Of a stretch of 64,000 bases of DNA, positions 50,364 to 59,142 are shown piece by piece (within the stretch, counting starts at the first letter, position 1; each line of letters begins with the position of its first letter). Below the pieces are notes generated by a model. That model worked only from the letters and a program-made list of their open reading frames with translations, was not told where the DNA came from and did no database searches. Made by a program: the position numbers and the translations under genes. Source of the DNA: Xanthomonas vesicatoria ATCC 35937 (lineage in GTDB: Bacteria > Pseudomonadota > Gammaproteobacteria > Xanthomonadales > Xanthomonadaceae); NCBI RefSeq assembly GCF_001908725.1, contig NZ_CP018725.1, positions 2,914,001-2,978,000 of the forward strand, written 5' to 3'.

Positions 50364-51521
50364 ATGTCTTCCTTCTTCGCCCACGCGGCCATTCGTTCGC
50401 ATTACCGCCGCCGCAGCGACGGGCAGGCCGCCGGTTCCAGCGAGCGCGCGTTGCTGGATCTGATCCGCAGTGCCGGCCAGCTGGCGCGTGCCGATCTGCC
50501 GCGCGCCAGCGGGCTCAGCGTTCCCGGTACCAAGGGCATCATCGACCCGCTGGTCGCACAGGGCCTGCTCCAGCTCGGCCCGTCGCTGCGGCGTGGTCGC
50601 GGCCAACCAAGCGTGCAGCTGAGTCTGGTGCCCGGCTACGCGTTCAGCGTGGGGGTCTCGGTGATGGTCGATGGCATCGCGGTGGTGCTGATCGACTTCG
50701 CCGGGCAGGTCCGCGGCATGCGCCAGCTCACGGCTTTCCCGCTGACGCTGGATCTGCTCGCGGCGCGGTTGCCGGAACTGCTGGAGCAATTGTTGCAGGC
50801 GGCCGGTGTGGACCGGCAGCAGCTGTTCGGGGTGGGCATCAGCATGACCGGCCCGCGCATCGGCGACGGCACGCGGGTCAATCCGCCGCTTTCGCTGGCC
50901 GCCGAATGGATGCAGGTAGAGCTGGACCTGTTCATCGCCGAGCGCCTGCAGTTGCCGGTCTGGATGGACAACGACGCCCATTGCGCCGCCCTGGCCGAGG
51001 CCTTGTACGGGGTTGGCCGCCAATGGCCGGATCTGGTCTATCTGACGATCGCCGACGGGTTCGCCGCGGGCGTGATCGCCGCCGGCAACGTGCACCGCGG
51101 CGCGCACGGCAACGTGGGCGAACTGGGGCGCATCTCGGCCATCACCGGCATGGCGCGGCCTACGCTGGAAAGCCTGCGCCAGGCGCTGGTCGCCGATGGC
51201 CATGTGCTGCCGGACCTGCACACCATGCTGCAGCGCTACGATCCGGCATGGCCGCAGATCGAGGCCTGGCTGGATGCGGTGCAACCCACCGTGACGCTGG
51301 CGGTGGCGGCGATCATCGCGTTGATCGACCCGCGCGTCATCGTCTTCGGCGCGCGCCTGCCGGAAGATCTTGCGCAGCGGCTGATCGCCCGTATCGCCTT
51401 CGAATCCGCGCCACGGCGCGGCGTCGCATTGCCGTATCCGGCGTTGCTGGTCGGGCAGGTGCAGGCACACGCCACGGTGCTGGGCGCGGCCATGCTGCCG
51501 TTCAAGGAAACGCTGTTCTAA
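50364..51521 (+). CDS. ROK family transcriptional regulator
   Basis: A 385-residue regulator. The N-terminal winged helix (about residues 20-85) contains ERALLDLIRSAGQLARADLP and SGLSVPGTKGIIDPL. The ROK sugar-kinase-like domain follows, with GVGISMTGPRIGDGT, VWMDNDAHCAALAEA and HRGAHGNVGELGRI. The usual CxCGxxGC zinc motif of the family is absent (ISAITGMARP instead). It probably senses a sugar or derivative and controls the divergent TonB receptor. GTG 50337 would add nine residues; neither start has a clear SD, and I prefer ATG 50364. Confidence 0.88.
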   Translation: MSSFFAHAAIRSHYRRRSDGQAAGSSERALLDLIRSAGQLARADLPRASGLSVPGTKGIIDPLVAQGLLQLGPSLRRGRGQPSVQLSLVPGYAFSVGVSVMVDGIAVVLIDFAGQVRGMRQLTAFPLTLDLLAARLPELLEQLLQAAGVDRQQLFGVGISMTGPRIGDGTRVNPPLSLAAEWMQVELDLFIAERLQLPVWMDNDAHCAALAEALYGVGRQWPDLVYLTIADGFAAGVIAAGNVHRGAHGNVGELGRISAITGMARPTLESLRQALVADGHVLPDLHTMLQRYDPAWPQIEAWLDAVQPTVTLAVAAIIALIDPRVIVFGARLPEDLAQRLIARIAFESAPRRGVALPYPALLVGQVQAHATVLGAAMLPFKETLF

Positions 51522-51564
51522 GCAGGCGCCGGGCCATGTGATGCGATGCGCCGTGGGGCATCGT

Positions 51565-51589
51565 TTCGCATTGCAGCGGCAGACTTCGC
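51565..51589 (+). promoter_or_regulatory. Perfect PIP box upstream of avrBs2
   Basis: TTCGC-N15-TTCGC, the plant-inducible promoter element bound by HrpX in Xanthomonas. The second half-site ends 65 bases before the avrBs2 start codon. I could not assign a matching -10 element 30-32 bases downstream. Confidence 0.85.
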
Positions 51590-51653
51590 CACGGTTGCAA
51601 ATTGTCATATGCCACGCGCTTTACTGGCCGCCCGCAGTGCTCTTGAGGTCGTC

Positions 51654-53804
51654 ATGCGTCTTGCTCCCTTGCAACTAGCCGCCACGCCCACCACCGCGCT
51701 GGCAACACCTTCGCACACAAGTCCCATCATTCCGATGGAGGTGCCGCCCGTGCCCGGCGGCAACCCGCCACTGGGTCCACGTCCGCGTCGCCAAACACTG
51801 ATGCAACCACCACTGGTGCCGTTGAACGACAGCGCCATGACCGGCAGGCAGGCATTGGTGGCACTGGACAGCGAATTTTCGGAGCAGCGCCTGGCTGAAG
51901 TGCAAGCAAGGCAGATCACGCTGCAAGCGCTGCAAAGCAAGCTGGCCACCCACCTGGCGCAGGCTGGCATCGCGCCCGAGAAGGACAGCGTTGCAGCAAA
52001 GCTTGCAGCTGGAGCGCTGCAGCCGGTGTATCTGGATAGAGCCGCGTTCAAAGCCATGGCCAAAGCGCTACCCGATCGCGCCAGTGCAGTGGCAGGCCCG
52101 GTGCTGGTCGATGCGCAGCAAGGCCGCATCATCTTCGATCTGCAGCGGGCGTTTGCGCCTGGCGACACCTTCAGCGAGGCAGCCCACACTGCATTGCGCA
52201 AGGCACTGGATCTGCCCGGCCACGGGCTGACAACGCCGCACTGGCTGCAGTCCGCCACACCCAAGCAGCCGCGCCGCAAGTTGCAGCAAGCCGCGCGCTA
52301 CCACGGCCATGAGGTGCCGGCGCGCGACGGCGGTGCAGCGTTCTTCAAGGCCAACGACCATCATCTGGTGGCCGGCAAGGACGCGCTGCTGCGCAAGCAC
52401 CGCAAGGAGCTGGTGCACGACACGTATTTCCAGGCGCCGAGCACGCGCGCGCTGGGCAAGGACGTGATGGTGCACCGGGGTCTGTTCGACAACCACGCCG
52501 GCATCCCGGAAAACTCGCTTGCCGCCATCGATCGCGCCTATGCACAGGGGTATCGCAACCTGGAGCTGGACGTCGAGGTCAGTGCCGATGGCGTGCCGGT
52601 CTTGATGCACGACTTCAGCATTGGCCGCATGACCGACGATCCGCAGAACAAGCTGGTCTCGCAGGTGCCGTTCGCCCAGTTGCGTGACATGCCGCTGGTG
52701 ATCCGCAACCCGGTCGATGGCAATTTCATCAAGACCGATCAGACCATTGCCGCCGTGGAGCAGGCACTGGAGCACGCGTTGCAAAAGCCGGAGGCGATGT
52801 CGGTGGCGCTGGATTGCAAGGAAGACACCGCCGAGGCGGTGGCGATGCTGCTGATGCGCCGGCCGGATCTGCGCCAGGGGGCGGCGATCAAGCTGTATGC
52901 CAAGTACTACACGGGCGGCTTCGATCAGTTTGTGTCCAATCTGTACAAGCACTACCAGATCAATCCGATGCACTCGCAGGATGCGCCCCGCCGTGCCGCG
53001 CTCGATCGCCTGCTGACCAAGATCAATGTGGTGCCGGTCTTCAGCCAGGGCATGCTGGCCGACCCGCAGCTGCGCGATTTCTTCCCGTGCAAGGACGATG
53101 GCCCCAAGGGGCTGGCCGAGACCGCAGTGCAGTGGCTGGAAAGCTGGGCCAAGATGCGCCCGGTCATCGTGGAGGCGGTGGCCACCGATCAGCAAAGTGC
53201 TGCGGGCAAGGCCATGGAACTGACACGCACACGCTTGCGTCAGCCGGACTCGGCTTACGCGCAGGCGGCATTTTCGTCCGGTTACCGGTATGAGGATTTC
53301 TCCCTGCCGCGCGCCAACCATGACAAGGACTATTACGTCTGGCGCAACTTCGGCGAGATGCAAAAGCTCAGCGGCGAAGCCTTTGGGATCCAGCGCACCA
53401 CCGCTGGTGCCTTTCGCGACGCCGGTGAAAGCCTGTTGACCGACCAGCCCGAGGAAGAACTGCTCGCGCTGCTGGAAAATCGCACGCTGGCGCGTGGCCA
53501 TACCGGCATGGAACTGGACCTACCGCCGGAAACCCCCATCGACACCGCACGCGATGCAGCGATCGTGGAGCAGCGCACCAACGAGTTCCACGCTGCGTCC
53601 AAGCCGGCCGACCCGGCCCATGTAGCGGCAGTGCGCGAAGGCCGTCGTCTGGATCGTGCGGCACAAGGTCTGCATGACGCTGCCGCAAGGCAGGCGGCGG
53701 ATGCACGCGCCGAATCGCTGGGGCGATTGACCGATCAGTACCGCGGCGCGCCGGTGACCCATTACCTCAACGAGCAAGCCAAACAGATCGAGCCGGAGCA
53801 GTGA
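51654..53804 (+). CDS. avrBs2: Type III effector AvrBs2 (glycerophosphodiester phosphodiesterase-like)
   Basis: A 716-residue effector expected to be injected into plant cells through the Hrp type III system. The first 60 residues or so are rich in Ala, Pro, Thr and Ser with no hydrophobic signal, typical for type III export. The GDPD-like catalytic core is near residues 275-330: VMVHRGLFDNHAGIPENSL, YRNLELDVEVSADGVPVLMH and DFSIGR, supplying His, Glu, Asp and His ligands. The remainder (YAKYYTGGFDQF, RPVIVEAVATDQ, DQYRGAPVTHYLNEQAKQIE) matches AvrBs2 as I remember it, whose known length is about 714. AvrBs2 suppresses plant immunity and is recognised by pepper Bs2. GAGG precedes ATG 51654. 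The longer frame from 51546 crosses the PIP box and is rejected. Confidence 0.93.
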   Translation: MRLAPLQLAATPTTALATPSHTSPIIPMEVPPVPGGNPPLGPRPRRQTLMQPPLVPLNDSAMTGRQALVALDSEFSEQRLAEVQARQITLQALQSKLATHLAQAGIAPEKDSVAAKLAAGALQPVYLDRAAFKAMAKALPDRASAVAGPVLVDAQQGRIIFDLQRAFAPGDTFSEAAHTALRKALDLPGHGLTTPHWLQSATPKQPRRKLQQAARYHGHEVPARDGGAAFFKANDHHLVAGKDALLRKHRKELVHDTYFQAPSTRALGKDVMVHRGLFDNHAGIPENSLAAIDRAYAQGYRNLELDVEVSADGVPVLMHDFSIGRMTDDPQNKLVSQVPFAQLRDMPLVIRNPVDGNFIKTDQTIAAVEQALEHALQKPEAMSVALDCKEDTAEAVAMLLMRRPDLRQGAAIKLYAKYYTGGFDQFVSNLYKHYQINPMHSQDAPRRAALDRLLTKINVVPVFSQGMLADPQLRDFFPCKDDGPKGLAETAVQWLESWAKMRPVIVEAVATDQQSAAGKAMELTRTRLRQPDSAYAQAAFSSGYRYEDFSLPRANHDKDYYVWRNFGEMQKLSGEAFGIQRTTAGAFRDAGESLLTDQPEEELLALLENRTLARGHTGMELDLPPETPIDTARDAAIVEQRTNEFHAASKPADPAHVAAVREGRRLDRAAQGLHDAAARQAADARAESLGRLTDQYRGAPVTHYLNEQAKQIEPEQ

Positions 53805-53888
53805 CACCGGCGCAGTGATCCTGCGCTGGCATAACCTAGCCCGGCAGCCTGCGGGCCACGCCGTGCCAGCGCCGCGCCTGGTCCAGCG

Positions 53889-55445
53889 TTACGGAATCTC
53901 CAGCACCGGAATCACTTCTCTGTCCTGCGCCTCCACCGCCACCAGCCGCTGCATCAGCAGCGAGAGGGTCACCACGTCCTGGTGGTTGTGATCGGCCACG
54001 CGGCGCAGGTTGCGCGCGCTGCCGCCGCGCAGATAGCTCAGCCAGGCCGCCGGCGCTTCGGAGCCGGGCAGGTCGTCTTCGCGCACCACGCGCAGCAGCT
54101 GCCGCTCGATGGTGGACAGCTTGCAGTTTTCCCAGGTGCCACGATACCGGCGGCGGGTGGGGAACAGCAGGTCTACATGATCCAGCGCAGAAATCGGGTC
54201 GCCGCGTCGCGCCAACCGGTACCGCGTTTTCAACAACGGCGCGTCGTAGCAGCGGCCGTTGTAGCTGGACAGCACCGTACGCGGTGACAGCCAGCTGCGG
54301 AACAAATCCAGCATGGCGCTTTCGGCCGCCATCGTGGACATCATCAACTGGCGCACGCGCAGGCCGCTGCCTTGCTGGGCATCGGTGTACCACTGCGCCA
54401 CCCCGATCATGAAGGCACGTGTGCCGGTGCCGCCGGCAAGGCCGGTGGTTTCGGTATCGAAAAACAGCAGGTCCAATGGATCGACTGTGTCCTCGCGTTT
54501 GGCGAATGCCAGCGAGAGTGCTTCGCCGGGAATCGGCTGCGGCAGGAACGCTTCGATCAGATGCAGGCCAGGTGCGATTTCGTTGCCGGGCAGCTGCCGA
54601 TCGGTGGACGGTGCGCGCATCGGCGTGGGCGCTGACACCGCACGCTCGCGCAGGCCGAGCATCTTGCGCAAGCCAGCGATGTCGGTGCGGCCTTGCAGTG
54701 GCGGTGTCTCCGACATCTGTGTTGCCGGTGGTGTCGCTGTGTTGCGCGCGACTGGCGAGCGGCTTGCGATATCTGCATCCACGGTATCGCTTGCATCGCC
54801 ATCGACAGGGGATGACAACGCCGGCTTGTGGCGCACCTCGTGCTCTACCCAGGCAAACACCGATGCGTCGCGCGCAGGCGGTGCAGGAGGGGGCGACTGC
54901 AGGGCGCGGCGCGTCAGCGTCGGGGCGGCGGCCTGTGCGCGTACATCGTGCGAGCGGACGGTCATGGCGCCATCGCGTGCAATAGGCGACACGGCGCTGG
55001 ACACCGCAGCCCGCTGCGCACGCGTCGGCAGCGCCGCATCGTCCTTGCGCGCTGCAGGCGTCAACCCGCCAACCTGACGGCGTAGCAGGCGCAGACGTTC
55101 CGCGCTGACGCCTGCGACGTTGCCGGGCGTTGGCGCGTTCTGCGTTGAAGGTGATGCCGCTGGCGGAGCGATGCCGGTACCCATGCGCGTAGCACCTGCA
55201 ACAGCGTCCACAGTGGCTGCTTCGGCGGATGGTCGCCCGGCCATGGTTGGACGCATCGGTAGAGCAGAGGACTGCGCTGCGCCTCCGACGTCCAATGCCG
55301 GCGCTGCATCGTTCATGGCGCCCTGCGCGGCGGTCTGGGTATCGCAGCGCAACGTTTCACTACCGTGCCCCGCAGTCGGCGCAGGCACATCCGCGTGGCC
55401 GGCCTGCCGACGCAGCAAGCGCAGCCGGTCTGCACTCACGCTCAT
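53889..55445 (-). CDS. mrfB: MrfB/YprB-like exonuclease with extended N-terminus
   Basis: A 518-residue cytoplasmic protein. The C-terminal RNase H-like DEDDh exonuclease domain (about 290-505) has Asp330 and Glu332 in LLFFDTETTGL, Asp401 in SYNGRCYDAPLL, and His486/Asp490 in ADHNHQDVVTL. This corresponds to YprB (MrfB) of Bacillus subtilis, which with helicase MrfA repairs mitomycin C damage. The first 280 residues or so are low-complexity Ala/Pro/Ser/Thr, but contain a near-identical motif twice: VSADRLRLLRRQAG (3-16) and VSAERLRLLRRQVG (113-126). Its ATG overlaps the helicase stop by four bases, so translation is coupled. Role in DNA repair is by family and context. Confidence 0.85.
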   Translation of the reverse strand: MSVSADRLRLLRRQAGHADVPAPTAGHGSETLRCDTQTAAQGAMNDAAPALDVGGAAQSSALPMRPTMAGRPSAEAATVDAVAGATRMGTGIAPPAASPSTQNAPTPGNVAGVSAERLRLLRRQVGGLTPAARKDDAALPTRAQRAAVSSAVSPIARDGAMTVRSHDVRAQAAAPTLTRRALQSPPPAPPARDASVFAWVEHEVRHKPALSSPVDGDASDTVDADIASRSPVARNTATPPATQMSETPPLQGRTDIAGLRKMLGLRERAVSAPTPMRAPSTDRQLPGNEIAPGLHLIEAFLPQPIPGEALSLAFAKREDTVDPLDLLFFDTETTGLAGGTGTRAFMIGVAQWYTDAQQGSGLRVRQLMMSTMAAESAMLDLFRSWLSPRTVLSSYNGRCYDAPLLKTRYRLARRGDPISALDHVDLLFPTRRRYRGTWENCKLSTIERQLLRVVREDDLPGSEAPAAWLSYLRGGSARNLRRVADHNHQDVVTLSLLMQRLVAVEAQDREVIPVLEIP

Positions 55446-57937
55446 GCAAGGACATCCAACGCCAGGTCGTCGTCCACCTGGGTGGCATGGCGCAGCGGCG
55501 CATCCGCATCGAACAACAACGCCAGCACCGTGAGCGCCAGCGACTTGGGCGATTCGCCCTTGCCCTCCTCATGCGCGGCCAGCACCGGGCCCACGCAGGC
55601 TGGGCAGCCCGCACTGCAATCGCAACGGCGCACCAGCTCGTCCGCGCGCTGCAGCAGCTCGGCCTGGCGCAGCCACAGCGGCTCGCTCAAGCCCACGCCG
55701 CCGGGGAAGTTGTCGTACAGGTACACCGTAGGCACGAAGGCCTGCTGCAATTCCACCGCTGCGTTCTCGCCTTCTTCCACGCCGCGCAGTTGCCCACGCC
55801 CGGTCTGGTCGGCCACCGCAAACCACGCGCCGTCGCCATTGCCCACGGCTTTTTGCAGGTCGCGTGCATCGGCCATCACCGCCACCGTAGCCACCACGTG
55901 CAGCGCGTAGGCAGCGCCCAAAAATCCATCCAGCGCATCCTGCTTGGACGCGAACGCCTTGCCCAGCGTGGCTTGCGGCAACTGCCACCACACCGCGGTG
56001 GTATGCAGTTCCTGGTCGGGCAGGTTGACCGGGCCGTAGCCGATGTTTTCATGCGTGTAGTAGCGGATCTTCTTGTAGCCGGACACGCGCCGCACCACAT
56101 GCACCTCGCCATGATGCGAGTCGCCACGCCCGGCCACGCCGCCATCGAAGCGGTCCAGCACTTTCAGCTTGGTGTAGTCGATGCTGTCGGTGTAGTAGTC
56201 CACATGCGTGCGCGTCACGTACGCCTTGCGGCCTTCCCAATCCAGCCGCTCCACTTGGTAGGGCGTGCTTTGCACCATGTGGATGGCGCCTTCGTACAAG
56301 GTGAGCGCCGCGGCGGAATAATCCACCTCGGCGATGATCTGCTGCTTGCCGTTGGTCTTGTCCACCACCACGAAGTTGCCATCGGCCACCGAGCGCAGGC
56401 TCACCGCATTGGCCGGGTAGCTGTCGGCGATCCACTCCCAGCGGTCGCCCTCCTGGTGGATGACGTCGCTTTCGGCCAGCGCTTCAAGAAACACCAGGGG
56501 GTCGATCGGGCCGAACGGCTCGTCGGCAATGAACGGCAATTCGAACGCCGCGCAACGGATGTGGTCGAACAGGATCAGCGGTTGATCGGGCGCAATGCGT
56601 GCGTGCTCGGGCGAGGCGTCGGCAAAGAAATCCGGGTGCCGTACCACGTACTGGTCCAGCGGTTGCGAGCTGGCCACCAGCACGCCGAGCGCCGGTTGCT
56701 GGCGCCGCCCGGCGCGGCCGAAGCGCTGCCAGGTGGCCGCCACGCTGCCGGGGTAGCCATTGAGGATCACCACGTCCAGCGCGCCGATATCCACGCCCAG
56801 TTCCAGCGCCGAGGTCGAAATGATGCCGTCGATGGTGCCGGCGCGCATCGCGCGCTCCACCTCGCGGCGCTCGGTCGGCAGATAGCCGCCACGGTAGGCA
56901 CGAATCCGCGCCGGCTTGCGCGGGTCGTGGTCGAAGATGTCTTTGAGGTATTTGGTCAGCACTTCCACCATCAGCCGCGTCTGCGCAAATACCAGCGTCT
57001 TCAAGCCGGACTTGATCGCGATGCGCGCAATGCGATTGCTCTGCGAGCGTGCCGAGGCGCGCAGCCCCAGGTCGGCATTGACCACTGGCGGGTTCCACAA
57101 CAGCACGTGCTTGTCGCCGGTGGGCGCGCCCGATTCGGTGATGGCATGCACGCGTTCTTCGATCAAGGCCTGCGCGTGCGCATGCGGGTTGCCGATGGTG
57201 GCCGAGCACAGGATGAACTGCGGGTGGGCGCCATAGAATGCGCAGATGCGCTTGAGCCGGCGCAGCACGTTGGTGACATGGCTGCCGAACACGCCGCGGT
57301 AGGTGTGGATCTCGTCGATCACCACATAGCGCAGGTTCTCGAAGAACTGCGCCCATTTGGTGTGATGCGGCAGGATCGCCTGGTGCAGCATGTCCGGGTT
57401 GCTCACCACGATGTCGCCATGCAGGCGGATCGCCTGGCGCGCATCGCCGGGCGTGTCGCCATCGAAGGTGAAGGCCTTCACCCCCAGCTCGCCGGCGCGG
57501 TTCAACTCCAGCAGCTCGGCCACCTGGTCCTGCGCCAGCGCCTTGGTCGGGAACAGGTACAGCGCCTTGGCGCCGCTGGTCATCGCCGCGCTCACCACCG
57601 GCAGCGTGTAGCACAGCGACTTGCCCGACGCGGTGGGCGTCACGATCGCCACATGCTCGCCGCGCTGCGTAGCTGCCCAGGCGTCGGCCTGGTGGCTGTA
57701 GAGCTGGCTGATGCCGCGCGCATGCAGCGCATCGGCCAGCGCGCTGGGCACATCGTCCGGGATCGGTGCGTAGCTGCCCTCGCGCCCGGGCAGGGTGAAG
57801 CTGCCGGTGATGCGGTCGTGGTAGCGCCGTTCCAGGCGCTCGGTGAGCAGCGCACCGTCGCGGCTTGGGCGGCCATCGGTGGTGGCCAGCGCGCGTTCGG
57901 CGGTTTCGGTGCGGGGAGCGAGGGCAAACGGAGGCAT
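55442..57937 (-). CDS. mrfA: MrfA/YprA-like DEAD/DEAH-box helicase with DUF1998 region
   Basis: An 831-residue superfamily 2 helicase. Motif I is TPTASGKS (residues 100-107), motif II DEIH (208-211), motif III LCSATIGNP, and the second RecA domain has STSALELGVDIGALD and QRFGRAGRRQQPA. Near the C-terminus four Cys in RRCDCSAGCPACVGP form the probable zinc site of the DUF1998/MrfA group. In B. subtilis, MrfA unwinds DNA in a UvrA-independent mitomycin repair path with the nuclease MrfB; here the nuclease gene overlaps the helicase stop. The Met at 57937 was chosen because earlier residues in frame (to 58039) cover the divergent promoter. A very long plus-strand frame over this gene is a shadow. 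Confidence 0.93.
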   Translation of the reverse strand: MPPFALAPRTETAERALATTDGRPSRDGALLTERLERRYHDRITGSFTLPGREGSYAPIPDDVPSALADALHARGISQLYSHQADAWAATQRGEHVAIVTPTASGKSLCYTLPVVSAAMTSGAKALYLFPTKALAQDQVAELLELNRAGELGVKAFTFDGDTPGDARQAIRLHGDIVVSNPDMLHQAILPHHTKWAQFFENLRYVVIDEIHTYRGVFGSHVTNVLRRLKRICAFYGAHPQFILCSATIGNPHAHAQALIEERVHAITESGAPTGDKHVLLWNPPVVNADLGLRASARSQSNRIARIAIKSGLKTLVFAQTRLMVEVLTKYLKDIFDHDPRKPARIRAYRGGYLPTERREVERAMRAGTIDGIISTSALELGVDIGALDVVILNGYPGSVAATWQRFGRAGRRQQPALGVLVASSQPLDQYVVRHPDFFADASPEHARIAPDQPLILFDHIRCAAFELPFIADEPFGPIDPLVFLEALAESDVIHQEGDRWEWIADSYPANAVSLRSVADGNFVVVDKTNGKQQIIAEVDYSAAALTLYEGAIHMVQSTPYQVERLDWEGRKAYVTRTHVDYYTDSIDYTKLKVLDRFDGGVAGRGDSHHGEVHVVRRVSGYKKIRYYTHENIGYGPVNLPDQELHTTAVWWQLPQATLGKAFASKQDALDGFLGAAYALHVVATVAVMADARDLQKAVGNGDGAWFAVADQTGRGQLRGVEEGENAAVELQQAFVPTVYLYDNFPGGVGLSEPLWLRQAELLQRADELVRRCDCSAGCPACVGPVLAAHEEGKGESPKSLALTVLALLFDADAPLRHATQVDDDLALDVLA

Positions 57938-58114
57938 ACGACACGTGCTCCCAAAGAGGGAGATCAAACAAAAAGGATGTCTCAGGGTATGAGACCGGCG
58001 CCCGCGCGCCCAGCCTGCCTCACTGAGCGGATTCAGCAAGCCGGGTATCCTGTTGCCCCCACAGCGTCACGGCTGCCTTGCACGCTGTGGGCTCCCCCAC
58101 CTCGAAGAACCGCC

Positions 58115-58780
58115 GTGCCCGTGTCTGCCAACGTCGCTGCTCCGCACTACAAGACTCGCTCTGCCCGCCGTGCCGATGTGATCGTGCACGCCGCCGGCCT
58201 GTTCCTGGCCATCGTCGGCGGCGCCTGGATGGTGTGGCGCGCCCACGCCAACCAGACCATGTTGCTGGTCACCTGCGTGTATGCGCTGGGCCTGCTAACC
58301 ATGTTCGCCTGCTCGGCGGCGTACAACTTCGCCCCGCCGCTGCGCCAACCGATGCTGCGCAAGTTCGACCACGCCGGCATCTTCGTGATGATCGCCGGCT
58401 CCTACACGCCATTCTTCCTCGTCGCGCTCGATGGCAGCTGGCGCTGGGCCATGATCCTGACCGTCTGGAGCGTGGCGCTGTTCGGCGTGTTCGCCAAACT
58501 GTGCCTGCCCGGCATCGCCAAGGGCTTCTGGGTGGCGATCTACCTGCTGCTGGGCTGGGCCGGGATCGTGGTGGTCAACCAGATGATCGCCGGCCTGGAC
58601 AGCGCGGTGCTGTGGCTCATCGTCGCCGGCGGCGCGTTCTATACGGTGGGCGTGACCTTCTACGTACGCAAATCCATGGTCTACAACCGCGCGATCTGGC
58701 ACGCCCACGTGCTGGGCGGCGCGCTGTCGCACTGGTATGCGATCTGGCTGTGCCTGCGCCCGGTGGTGGACGGGGCGTAG
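58115..58780 (+). CDS. Hemolysin III / PAQR family membrane protein
   Basis: A 221-residue inner-membrane protein with seven predicted helices. The conserved residues are in HAAGLFLAIVGG, FACSAAYNFAPP, KFDHAGIFVMIAGSYTPFFL and IWHAHVLGGALSHWYAIW, where the Ser, Asp and three His form the putative metal site of the family. The hemolysin name is historical; bacterial members such as YqfA are linked to membrane homeostasis. No ATG is available, so GTG 58115 is taken as the start (GTG 58121 is an alternative). It is divergent from the mrfA-like gene. Confidence 0.88.
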   Translation: MPVSANVAAPHYKTRSARRADVIVHAAGLFLAIVGGAWMVWRAHANQTMLLVTCVYALGLLTMFACSAAYNFAPPLRQPMLRKFDHAGIFVMIAGSYTPFFLVALDGSWRWAMILTVWSVALFGVFAKLCLPGIAKGFWVAIYLLLGWAGIVVVNQMIAGLDSAVLWLIVAGGAFYTVGVTFYVRKSMVYNRAIWHAHVLGGALSHWYAIWLCLRPVVDGA

Positions 58781-59142
58781 CGGCGGCTCGGCCGATGCGC
58801 CTTCGCGGCACTTGGTCAATGCATCGTCTGCTACGCGCTCGGGTCGGCGCGCTGTCGGCAGCGTCGAGCGAGCGAAGGTCAACGGCTCCGGCCGCACATG
58901 CTGCCGTTGATGCTTCGCGCGACTTTGCAATGCGAGCCGCACGCTACCCGCCCGTCCGGTTGTTGATCACACTGGCCGGCGGCTACGCAGTCATACACTG
59001 CAGGTGAACAGGTCCGCGATGCGTCTGTGCATGCGAGACATCGGCAATCGGCAAGATCACTGCGCCACCCGAGCGCCGGGATGCATTCGAGTGGGGCAGC
59101 GCCGCCAGTGCCGCGCTTTGATCGATCCACCAGGATGCTCCC
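58781..59142. other. Intergenic region, no gene seen
   Basis: About 360 bases between convergent genes. No clear terminator or coding frame was recognised. Confidence 0.4.

Noticed and set aside
51546..51653. Longer N-terminus for AvrBs2 beginning at 51546
   Set aside because: It would include the PIP box within the coding region; ATG 51654 has an SD and gives the expected length.
55229..58780. A plus-strand open frame of 1183 codons
   Set aside because: It runs antisense to the clear MrfA-like helicase gene and only its last 222 codons (hemolysin III protein) look like protein. The long opening is a by-product of high GC bias.
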